DNA of 64,000 nt from Bog-473 sp963744935 (GTDB lineage: Bacteria > Actinomycetota > Acidimicrobiia > Acidimicrobiales > RAAP-2): NCBI GenBank assembly GCA_963744935.1, contig CAVUVM010000004.1, positions 496,001 through 560,000 on the forward strand, written 5' to 3'. Shown piece by piece: positions 35,142 to 42,931 of this stretch (position 1 is the stretch's first letter; each line of letters starts with the position of its first letter). The notes below the pieces were generated by a model. The model did no database searches. It saw only the letters and a program-made list of their open reading frames with translations, and had not been told where the DNA came from. The position numbers were made by a program, and so were the translations under genes.

Positions 35142-35351
35142 TTACCCCGCCACGCCACCGGCTGCGGCGAGACACTCGCACGCGGCGGCGACCCGGTCAG
35201 GGGTGAAGCGGAACTTGGTGAGCAGCTGCTTGAGCCCCACAGGCGTACCCGGGTGACCGGAGTTCGCCCTCTGGACGGCGTCCATGCACAGGCCCCGGAT
35301 CGTATTGATCGCCAGGGTGTCCGGGTCCTGCGCGGCAGTGGGAGTACCCAT
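35142..35351 (-). pseudogene. tkt: Internally deleted transketolase remnant (69 codons)
   Basis: The frame begins MGTPTAAQDPDTLAINTIRG and NSGHPGTPVG, an unmistakable transketolase N-terminus, then passes without a stop into LKQLLTKFRFTPDRVAAA, which resembles the extreme C-terminus of transketolases. About 600 central residues are gone, including thiamine diphosphate-binding parts, so it cannot be active. The GGAGG site 6 bases before the ATG survives. It precedes tal exactly as tkt does in many actinobacterial operons. A real deletion or an assembly collapse would look the same. Confidence 0.75.
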
Positions 35352-35382
35352 GACGGACCTCCGAATGGGGGGACCTGCGTTG

Positions 35383-36903
35383 TCAGATCGGAGCATACCG
35401 AGGGCCGCGGAGCGTTCCTTCCTCGACGAGTCGCCAGACCTTCTCGAGGTCGAGGTACTCCTCACAGGCATCGGCGATCAGGTCGATCTGACGCTCTCGC
35501 GCCGCGGCGAAGCTGAGGCCCGAGGGCGACCAGGTGCGCCCGCGGAGGACCGCGACGGCACCGAGGAAGGCCGAACGGAATGCATCCTGTTCGAACAGCC
35601 CGTGCAGCGTGGTGCCGAACGTGGCTCCCTTCTCGTCGCGCGCTCCCGCCACGCCGGTGATTCTCTCCGCCGTCAACCACGCGATGCAGCCGGGAACGGC
35701 CGTCACTCGCCCGTGGCGGATCTCGTAGCCGAACACCGAGTCGCCGTGGGAGGAGGTGGCCTGGGCGAGCCGGGTCACCTTCTCGGGCTCGAAGACCGTA
35801 CGTACCCGGAGCCAGCCCAGCCCGATACTTGCGGGTTGGGAGGACTCGACGCCGGCAGGGTCGTCGATCTCCTCCCCCATCATCTGGAAGCCGCCGCAGA
35901 TACCAAGGATGACGGAGGGCCTTGGCGCGGCGCGCCGCTCGTCCAGCGCGGTGGCCAGCCCCGAGTCCCGGAGCCAGCGCAGGTCGGCCACCGTGGCCCG
36001 GGTTCCACCAAGGACGACCAGATCGGGGTCGCCCAACGCGCCGGCGTGCTCGACCCAGCGGACGCCCACACCCGGCTCGGCCACCAGGGGATCGAGGTCG
36101 GTGAAGTTGGACACGTGAGGCAGGCGGATGGCCGCCACGTCGAGCCCGGCGGCGCGGCGCGGCACGGCAGAGGACGTGCGTTGCAGCGCAAGCGAGTCCT
36201 CGGCGTCGAGCTCGAGCCGTCCGAGATGAGGCAGCACGCCGAGCGTGGGGACACCGCAGCGGTCCTCGAGCTCGGCGCTGGCGCCGCCGAGCAGCGCCCG
36301 ATCACCCCGGAAGCGATTGATGACGAATCCTCGGATCAGCGACGCCAGCTCGCCGGGCAGGATCCCAACGGTTCCGTAGAGGTGCGCGAACACGCCGCCC
36401 CGCTCGATGTCACCCACCAGTAGGGCAGGGATGCCAGCCCGCCTGGCCAGACCGAGGTTCACGATGTCGTGGCGCAGCAGGTTGATCTCGGCCGGACTGC
36501 CCGCGCCCTCGCAGACGACCACGTCGAAGCGGGCTCGTAGCGAGGCCAGCGCGTCGTCCACCACAGGGAGCAGCTCAGCCTTGGACGTCTGGTAGTCGCC
36601 CGCCTCGTGCACGCCGACCGGCCGCCCCATGACCACGACCTGTGAGGCACTCTCGCCGGTCGGCTTGAGCAAGACCGGGTTCATCGCGACTTCAGGCTCG
36701 GCACCTGCGGCCACAGCCTGGAGCCACTGGGCCCGTCCGATCTCGCCGCCGTGGGCGGTCACCATGGCGTTGAGCGACATGTTCTGGCCCTTGAACGGGG
36801 CCACGCTGACGCCGCGTCGGGCGAGCAGGCGGCAGAGGCCCGTCACCACGGTGGACTTGCCCGCGTCGGAGGTAGTGCCGCAGACCATCAGCGCCCCGTG
36901 CAC
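35383..36903 (-). CDS. cobQ: Cobyric acid synthase
   Basis: ATP- and glutamine-dependent amidation of adenosylcobyrinic acid diamide. The 506 residues join an N-terminal P-loop-like ATPase (CGTTSDAGKSTVVTGLCRLL, ~8-27; FKGQNMSLNA) to a C-terminal class I glutaminase with Cys in GICGGFQMMG and His in TTLHGLFEQD. Length is standard for CobQ. No other cobalamin genes are in the window and no cobalamin riboswitch was recognised upstream, so it is an orphan here. Confidence 0.93.
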   Translation of the reverse strand: MHGALMVCGTTSDAGKSTVVTGLCRLLARRGVSVAPFKGQNMSLNAMVTAHGGEIGRAQWLQAVAAGAEPEVAMNPVLLKPTGESASQVVVMGRPVGVHEAGDYQTSKAELLPVVDDALASLRARFDVVVCEGAGSPAEINLLRHDIVNLGLARRAGIPALLVGDIERGGVFAHLYGTVGILPGELASLIRGFVINRFRGDRALLGGASAELEDRCGVPTLGVLPHLGRLELDAEDSLALQRTSSAVPRRAAGLDVAAIRLPHVSNFTDLDPLVAEPGVGVRWVEHAGALGDPDLVVLGGTRATVADLRWLRDSGLATALDERRAAPRPSVILGICGGFQMMGEEIDDPAGVESSQPASIGLGWLRVRTVFEPEKVTRLAQATSSHGDSVFGYEIRHGRVTAVPGCIAWLTAERITGVAGARDEKGATFGTTLHGLFEQDAFRSAFLGAVAVLRGRTWSPSGLSFAAARERQIDLIADACEEYLDLEKVWRLVEEGTLRGPRYAPI

Positions 36904-37036
36904 AGCGTGGTTCTACACCGTTGGGCGCCGGGCTCGGCGAGCCGCTTACTTAGCCACCTAAACACTCGACACTTGACCGGACGGTCTTTCTTTGCACAAC
37001 CTGTGGGCCAACAGACCTTCGGTCGCTCGCCAGGGA

Positions 37037-37124
37037 CGCGCACCGGAACCTGACAAATGGGGTGCGTGGACGCAAGACCGAAGGCGGCTGCCGGGGGCAG
37101 CCTGGGCCTGAGCCCGGCCTTCGG
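37037..37124 (+). ncRNA. Structured 5' leader of the cytosine permease gene
   Basis: Arms 37037-37044 and 37061-37068 form an 8-bp stem (one G-U). Next, CCGAAGGC (37078-37085) pairs with GCCTTCGG (37117-37124), enclosing two hairpins, GGCTGCC/GGCAGCC (37086-37092, 37096-37102) and GGGC/GCCC (37104-37107, 37112-37115): a tight three-way junction ending about 58 bases before the permease GTG. It matches no riboswitch class I can name. A cis-acting RNA is inferred; the remainder of the cobQ-permease gap holds a small GACC/GGTC hairpin at 37014. Confidence 0.45.
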
Positions 37125-37182
37125 CCACCCTCCGGGGCATCCTTCGCACCTCCACGGGGGCGACGACAAGGGAGGTAGAGCG

Positions 37183-38686
37183 GTGGCGATCGCCGAGGAC
37201 TTCGCCGAAGAGCTCGCTGTCATTCACGACCCCGAGGCTGACGAGGCGTTCCACGTCGAGCAGCACGGGATCGACTACATCCCGATCAGTGAGCGGTGGG
37301 CGAGCCCGAAGGACATCTTCGGAATGTGGGCCGGCGCGAGCGTCCAGGTGGAGTACTTCCTCTACGGCGCCATCTTGATGACATTCGGGTTCACCTTCGC
37401 CCAGGCCCTGTCGTTGATCATCATCGGCAACCTCTCGTTCTTGCTGCTGGGGCTGTGCTCGCTGCAGGGACCGGACACGGGCACCTCGGCCTTCGCCACT
37501 AACCGGGCGGCCTTCGGGCCCAACGGGTCACGGCCGATCTCCTTCTTCAACTGGCTTACGCAGATCGGCTTCGAGGTCGAGGGGCTCATCCTGATTGTCG
37601 GCGCAGGACTCGTCCTGTTGGTCAAGGGCGGGTTCTCCCCCGGCGACCCGGCCAAGGTCATTCTCGTGATCCTGGCCGTGCTCATTCAGGGCATCCTGCC
37701 GTTCCTCGGGCACGCCGCCATCGTCAAGTCGCTCCGCCTCTTGATCATTCCCTTCGTGGTTCTCTTCGCCGTCATGCTCGGCTTCGCCGTGCCGCACGCG
37801 CACTTGAACGCGGTGGCCCACGGGGCAGGCTGGCAGACCTACATGGCGGGTCTCGCCTTCACCATCGCCCTGAGCGGGCTCGGCTGGACGGAGTGTGGCA
37901 ACGACTACACGCGCTACTGCCCTCCCGACGTCTCCAAGAAGAGTCTCGTGGGCTGGATCTTCCTCGGCACCGCCGTGCCAGAGATCCTCATCATGACGCT
38001 TGGTGCCGTGATCGGGACCTTCATCGCCGACATCGGGACCGGCTCGGGAGGCCTGCTGCCCTTCGCCCACCAGGGATTCATCCCGGCTTGGTTCGTGGTG
38101 GTCTTCTTGCTGTTCGCCGTCGTCCAGCTCTTCGCCATCAATAGCCTCGACATGTACTCCTCGGGGGTGACGCTCCAGGCCATCGGCGTGCCGGTGAAGC
38201 GCTACCAGGCGGTCATGGTGGACTGCGTCATCGCCTTGATCATCACGATGTACGCCATCTTCAGCTCGTCCTTCACCACGTACCTCGAGGACTTCGTCGA
38301 CGTCGTCATCGTGTGGATCGCGCCGTGGGTCGCCATCTTCCTGGTCGATTGGGCGCTGCGCGGCTTCCGCTACGTGCCGAGCGAACTACAGGACGTCGGG
38401 CCGACCTCGCTGTACTGGAACTCGCGGCGGGATCTTCTGGCCGGCGATCTTCGCTCAGCTGATCGGCATGTTCGCGGCGATCTCGGCGCTGTCAGCCACG
38501 TTCCACCTGCCGCACTGGCTCAACGAGGTCACCTACCACAACCAGGGGGCGGACTTCAGCGTGTTCTTCGGGATGGGTGTCGCTGCGGCCGTCTACTACC
38601 TGCTGGGCCACCAGTCGCTCACTGCGCAGAAGGCAAAGCAGCTGGAGCTGTTGCAAGAAGAGGGGTTGTTGGCGGTCACCCCTTAG
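37183..38686 (+). CDS. NCS1-family cytosine/purine permease, frameshifted near 38425
   Basis: Membrane transporter for nucleobases. Translation from GTG 37183 (GGGAGG upstream) gives about 415 residues with a dozen hydrophobic helices, including GMWAGASVQVEYFLYG, FNWLTQIGFEVEGLIL and GLGWTECGNDYTRY. After ...TSLYWNS the frame must shift: the expected GGIFWPAIFAQLIGMFAA and the final helices to LLAVTP* are read one base later. One extra base in CTCGCGGCGGG at 38421-38431 explains it. Without correction the frame runs nonsensically to 39318 over opposite-strand genes. It is either a sequencing error or a recent pseudogene. Neighbours indicate cytosine as substrate. Confidence 0.8.
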
Positions 38687-39297
38687 TCCCAGTCCTCGAC
38701 GAGGCCGCCGGCCCCATCGGGGTGGAACAGCGGCATGGCGCCGAGACTGCGCACCAGGGTGGCGTCCTCACCGAGGGCGTGCCGCCAACCGCCACCCTCG
38801 GTCATCAGCGTGCCGACCACGACCGGTTCGGCGTCCATGCGCCGGACCAGCCGCAGGGCCGCCGACAGAGACGCTCCCGTGGACACGACGTCGTCGACGA
38901 TGGCGACGCGCTTGCCGCGCACGGCCGCGACCCGGGCCGGATCCATGCGCAGGCGCTGCGGCTTGTCTGTGGTGATCGAGTACACCGGCTCGGACCACGA
39001 TTCGCCGAGGTGGATCTTGGGGGTCTTGTGCAGGATCACGTAGTCGTCGATCCCGAGGGCACGGCTGGCCTCGATCGCCAGCGGGATGCCCATGGTCGCA
39101 ACCGACACCACGATCTCGGGCCGGGCCGGACGCATGAACTCGGCCAGCTCGCGTCCAGCGGTCTCCGCGAAGGACACTCCCATGTCGACGCAGATGAGGA
39201 GTGCGATCGTCAGCTCGTCGTTGAGAGGGACGAGCGGGAGCTCGACTTTCTGGCTCCCCACCGTGGTCGTGTAGGTACGATCGGTGGTCGTGGACAT
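38683..39297 (-). CDS. Phosphoribosyltransferase family protein
   Basis: Type I PRTase of 204 residues, joining a nucleobase to PRPP. The PRPP loop is AIVDDVVSTGASLSAAL (~135-151); the core VSVATMGIPLAIEASRALG precedes it. Overall layout resembles adenine/xanthine phosphoribosyltransferases rather than Upp. ATG 39297 has GGAGGAG upstream. Its stop overlaps that of the convergent permease by 3-4 bases, and its start codon overlaps the divergent deaminase gene. Confidence 0.85.
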   Translation of the reverse strand: MSTTTDRTYTTTVGSQKVELPLVPLNDELTIALLICVDMGVSFAETAGRELAEFMRPARPEIVVSVATMGIPLAIEASRALGIDDYVILHKTPKIHLGESWSEPVYSITTDKPQRLRMDPARVAAVRGKRVAIVDDVVSTGASLSAALRLVRRMDAEPVVVGTLMTEGGGWRHALGEDATLVRSLGAMPLFHPDGAGGLVEDWD

Positions 39298-39784
39298 GGC
39301 GCTCTCCTCCGAGCATAGGTCCCCGGTCGCAGCACTCGACGATGCCCTGGTGGCCCGCATGCTCGCGGTGGCGGTGGCTGAAGCGCGCCGTGGCCTCTCC
39401 GACGGTGGCATCCCCATCGGCGCCGCACTCTTTCATGAAGACGGAACGCTGCTCGGGCGCGGCCACAACCGCCGCGTCCAAGACGGCGACCCCTCCATGC
39501 ACGCGGAGACGGCGGCGTTCCGCGCTGCCGGGCGCCGCCGCCACTACGCCGATTGCGTCATGGTCACGACGCTGTCGCCCTGCTGGTACTGCAGCGGGCT
39601 CCTGCGCCAGTTCGGCATCGGCACGGTCGTGATCGGCGAGGCGCGGAATTTCGAGGGCGGCCACGCCTGGGTGGCCGAGCACGGCTGCCAGGTGATGCTG
39701 CTCGACGACGCAGAGTGCATCGAACTGCTCGGTACGTTCATCGCGGCAAACCCCGAGGTCTGGCACGAGGACATCGGGTTGTAG
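39284..39784 (+). CDS. Cytosine-deaminase-like nucleobase deaminase (CDA fold)
   Basis: Zinc hydrolase of 166 residues resembling the yeast-type cytosine deaminase: GGIPIGAALFHEDGTLLGRG, GDPSMHAETAAFRAAGRRRH (zinc His and catalytic Glu), and LSPCWYCSGLL (two zinc Cys). Cytosine to uracil is the likely reaction, given the permease and upp. Start is uncertain: GTG 39284, ATG 39296 or ATG 39359. The first two make the coding region overlap the 5' end of the opposite-strand phosphoribosyltransferase by 2-14 bases. Confidence 0.85.
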   Translation: MVVDMALSSEHRSPVAALDDALVARMLAVAVAEARRGLSDGGIPIGAALFHEDGTLLGRGHNRRVQDGDPSMHAETAAFRAAGRRRHYADCVMVTTLSPCWYCSGLLRQFGIGTVVIGEARNFEGGHAWVAEHGCQVMLLDDAECIELLGTFIAANPEVWHEDIGL

Positions 39785-39839
39785 CCACCGACAGCCGCCC
39801 GGTGTGGTGGTTCGTGCTCGAGGTGTGACCTCGGAGGGC

Positions 39840-40475
39840 TCAGTCCGGCGGCCCGAAGAGCCGGTCGCCGGCGTCGCCCAGGCCGGGCACGATGAAGCCG
39901 GCGTCGTTCAAGCCGGCATCGACCGCCGCACACCAGACGCGCACGCCGGGGTGGGCGGCGCCGAAGGCGGCCAGTCCCGGCTCCGAGGCGATGATGCACA
40001 GCGCCAGCGCCTCGGCCGCGCCGCGCTCGACGACGAGCTCGCACACCTGTGCGAGCGAACCCCCGGTGGCCAGCATGGGATCGCAAACGATGACTCGGCG
40101 GTCGCGTAGGTCACGTGGGAGCCGGTTGAGGTAGACCTCGGAGCGCAGGGTCTCTTCGTCGCGCCGCAGCCCCACGTGCGCCACCTCGGTGAGCGGCACG
40201 ACCTCCTGGATCGCCTGGACCATGCCGAGACCGGCCCGCAGGATCGGCACGAGCAGCACGACTTCACCGACCCGGCGCACCGTTGCACCACGCGCCACCG
40301 GCGTGTCGACTGACACTTCCGACGTGCCCAGGTCGCGCAACGCCTCGTAGGCAAGGAGGCCGGACACCTCCGCGACGAGCTGCCTGAAGGTGTCTCCGTC
40401 GGTGGTGATGTCGCGCAGCTGTGCCACCCGATGAGCCAGGACGGGATGATCCACGACGGTGAGCGACGCTGGCAC
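39840..40475 (-). CDS. upp: Uracil phosphoribosyltransferase
   Basis: Makes UMP from uracil and PRPP. The 211 residues have VPILRAGLGMVQAIQEVVP (~76-94), the PRPP site VIVCDPMLATGGSLAQV (~128-144) and the uracil-binding GDAGDRLFG at the end. GTG 40475. It completes a cytosine to uracil to UMP route with the permease and deaminase. Confidence 0.95.
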   Translation of the reverse strand: MPASLTVVDHPVLAHRVAQLRDITTDGDTFRQLVAEVSGLLAYEALRDLGTSEVSVDTPVARGATVRRVGEVVLLVPILRAGLGMVQAIQEVVPLTEVAHVGLRRDEETLRSEVYLNRLPRDLRDRRVIVCDPMLATGGSLAQVCELVVERGAAEALALCIIASEPGLAAFGAAHPGVRVWCAAVDAGLNDAGFIVPGLGDAGDRLFGPPD

Positions 40476-40517
40476 GTCAGGCCCTTATCTGGTGATCCGT
40501 CTCGGTGGGGCGGCGAT

Positions 40518-40580
40518 CCACGGCGACACCCTGGTTCGCCGCCGTGGCCGCGTCAAGGCTCAGGGGAGGCGATGCGCCTC
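40518..40580. other. Two hairpins in the gap between upp and the AhpD-like gene
   Basis: CCACGGCG/CGCCGTGG (40518-40525 with 40540-40547) and GAGGCG-ATG-CGCCTC (40566-40580). The second is 17 bases past the stop of the AhpD-like gene (minus strand) and may end its transcript; there is no T tract. Confidence 0.35.
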
Positions 40581-40597
40581 GACCAAGAAACCTGCAC

Positions 40598-41071
40598 CTA
40601 AGCGAACATGCCCGGCTCGTAGCTGCCCGCTGGTTGGCGGATGACGACGTTCAGCCGGTTGTAGAAGTTGATGAGGGCGATGATGCCGACCAGCGCGGTG
40701 AGCTGCTCCTCGTCGTAGTGCTTGGTTGCGTTCAACCACGCCTCGTCAGTCACGCCGCCGGCGGCATCGGCGATCCGAGTCCCCTGCTCTGCGAGTTCGA
40801 GCGCGGCGCGCTCGGCCTCGGTGAAGACCGTCGCCTCCCGCCAGGTGGCGACCAGATTGAGCCGCACCGAGGTCTCGCCGTTGTGCGCGGCGTCCTTGGA
40901 GTGCATGTCGGCGCAGAAGCCACAGCCGTTGATCTGGCTGGCCCTGAGCTTCACCAGTTCTTGAGTGGCCTTGGGCAGTTTTGACTCGTTGACGACCGCG
41001 CCAGCAGAGTTGAGGTACTTGATGAGCTTCATGGCGAGAGGGCTGTTGAAGATGTCAAGTCGGGCTTCCAT
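40598..41071 (-). CDS. Carboxymuconolactone decarboxylase / AhpD-like protein
   Basis: 157-residue alkylhydroperoxidase D-like protein. The diagnostic run QELVKLRASQINGCGFCADM, followed by HSKDA, carries the redox Cys-x-x-Cys and His. Such proteins reduce peroxides or act in other thiol chemistry. ATG 41071 has GAAGGAGA upstream; the very long frame running on to 42895 crosses the opposite-strand cydD gene and is spurious. Divergent from cydD, with 147 bases between. Confidence 0.88.
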   Translation of the reverse strand: MEARLDIFNSPLAMKLIKYLNSAGAVVNESKLPKATQELVKLRASQINGCGFCADMHSKDAAHNGETSVRLNLVATWREATVFTEAERAALELAEQGTRIADAAGGVTDEAWLNATKHYDEEQLTALVGIIALINFYNRLNVVIRQPAGSYEPGMFA

Positions 41072-41218
41072 TCGGGGTCTCCTTCGCTCATTGGGTGTCC
41101 GACATGTAGACACCTCAGCCCGCCGGAATGTGACATGCCCTTCGGCAACGCAGGAAGGCGGCTCGGCCCGGGACTGCAGTCCGTGCGCCAGTCGGTGTGG
41201 CGTACTAAAGAGGGTCCA

Positions 41219-42931
41219 GTGCACGGAGCGGTCCAGTCGACCACGGACGGCCCACCGAACCGCCCCCATCGGGAGCGGCGCGGCGGGCCCCTCGACCCCC
41301 GCCTCTTGCGCACCGCCCGCACGACCCGGCGTTTCGTCGTGCTGGCCGTGGCCGTCGGTGGTGCGACAGCCCTGCTGCTCATTGCCCAGGCCTGGCTGAT
41401 CGCGACCATCGTCGCCGGCGCCTTCATCGAGCACCGGACCGCCGCATCGCTGCGGATGCCGCTGGTCGCCCTGGTCCTGGTGATCGCCGGGCGGGCGGTG
41501 CTGGCGTGGGCCGCCGAGCGGGCCGCGCACCGAGCCTCTGCGTCGGCCAAGTCGGAACTGCGGCTGGCTGCCGCCGAACACATCGCCGCCCTCGGGCCCT
41601 CGGGCCTCGACGGGCACCCGCCCGGAGAACTCGGCGCCCTGCTCACCACAGGGATCGACGCGCTCGACGGTTACTTCTCGCGCTATTTGCCCCAGCTCTT
41701 CCTCGCGGTCATCGTCCCGGTCACCGTGATCGCAGTCGTTGCCGGCGCCGACTGGGTCAGTGCTGTCCTGATCGCAGTGAGCTTGCCGCTCATCCCGATC
41801 TTCATGGCACTGGTCGGCGCCACGACGCGGGACCGGACGACGGCTCGCCTCCGCTCCTTGCAGCGATTGGCCGGGCACTTCCTCGACGTCGTCGCTGGGC
41901 TTCCGACCCTCAAGGTCTTCGGGCGGGCCAAAGCCCAGGCCCGCGCCATCGCGGACGTCACCGACCGCTACCGGTCCGCCACCATGGCCACGTTCCGACT
42001 GACCTTCTTGTCCTCGCTGGTCCTCGAGCTCCTCGCAACGGTGTCGGTTGCCCTCGTCGCCGTTGCCGTCGGCCTCCGCCTCCTGGCCGGGACGTTGCCC
42101 TTCCACGACGCACTGTTCGTGCTCGTCCTGGCACCCGAGGCCTACCTGCCGCTGCGCGCTCTGGGCGCCAACTACCACGCCAGCGCCGACGGGATGCGGG
42201 CGGCCGAGCAGGTCTTCGAACTTCTGGAGGAGCCGACGGCTGGCGCGGGCCGGAGCACACAGCGGGCGCGCAGCACGAGCTTCGAGATCAGTGGCCTGAC
42301 CGTGATGTACGGCGGACGCACTGTGCCCGCCCTCGAGCGAGTCGAGCTCACTGTCCGCCCGGGCGAAACCGTGGCCCTGACCGGTCCGAGTGGGTGCGGC
42401 AAGTCGACCCTGCTCGCCGTCATCCTCGGCCTGCGCGCGCCCGACGCCGGCACGGTCCGATTGGGCGGCGTCGACCTGGCCGACGTGGACCTGGCCCAGT
42501 GGCGCAGCCTCCTGGCCTGGGTGCCCCAACGGCCCCACCTCTTCGCGCGCTCGGTCGCCGAGAACGTCCGGCTCGGACGCCCGGACGCGTCCGACGCCGA
42601 CGTCGTGGCCGCGCTGGGGGCCGCCGGCCTGACCGAGGTCGTGCGGCGGCTCCCCAACGGCCCCGCGACGCTCCTCGGTGACGGCGGTGCCGGACTGTCC
42701 GCCGGAGAACGCCAGCGTCTCGCCCTCGCTCGCGCCTTCGTACGTGACGCTCCCCTGCTGCTGCTCGACGAGCCGACCGCCAACCTGGACGGCGAGACAG
42801 AAGCTGACGTGCTGGCGGCGGTGGCGCGGCTCGCCGGACCACGGACCGCACTGATCGTGGCGCACCGACCCGCTCTCGTCGCGCTGGCCGACCACGCGGT
42901 TGAGCTCCCCGTCCCGGTGGCGGCGGGGTGA
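41219..42931 (+). CDS. cydD: Thiol reductant ABC exporter subunit CydD
   Basis: One half of the CydDC exporter of cysteine/glutathione-type thiols needed for cytochrome bd assembly. The 570 residues have six membrane helices (~30-300) with LPLIPIFMALVG, then an ATPase domain with Walker A GPSGCGKSTLL, signature LSAGERQRLALARA and Walker B LLLLDEPTANLDG. GTG 41219 after AGAGGG is preferred over ATG 41135, whose extra 28 residues look non-coding. GTGA overlap with cydC. Confidence 0.93.
   Translation: MHGAVQSTTDGPPNRPHRERRGGPLDPRLLRTARTTRRFVVLAVAVGGATALLLIAQAWLIATIVAGAFIEHRTAASLRMPLVALVLVIAGRAVLAWAAERAAHRASASAKSELRLAAAEHIAALGPSGLDGHPPGELGALLTTGIDALDGYFSRYLPQLFLAVIVPVTVIAVVAGADWVSAVLIAVSLPLIPIFMALVGATTRDRTTARLRSLQRLAGHFLDVVAGLPTLKVFGRAKAQARAIADVTDRYRSATMATFRLTFLSSLVLELLATVSVALVAVAVGLRLLAGTLPFHDALFVLVLAPEAYLPLRALGANYHASADGMRAAEQVFELLEEPTAGAGRSTQRARSTSFEISGLTVMYGGRTVPALERVELTVRPGETVALTGPSGCGKSTLLAVILGLRAPDAGTVRLGGVDLADVDLAQWRSLLAWVPQRPHLFARSVAENVRLGRPDASDADVVAALGAAGLTEVVRRLPNGPATLLGDGGAGLSAGERQRLALARAFVRDAPLLLLDEPTANLDGETEADVLAAVARLAGPRTALIVAHRPALVALADHAVELPVPVAAG

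Noticed and set aside
38431..39318. Continuation of the permease frame to give a 753-residue protein
   Set aside because: After 38431 the sequence is low-quality Arg/His-rich and lies antisense to a clear phosphoribosyltransferase; the true C-terminus is in the next frame.
41072..42895. N-terminal extension of the AhpD-like protein to 765 residues
   Set aside because: It lies entirely antisense to cydD; the start at 41071 with its ribosome site gives the normal family length.
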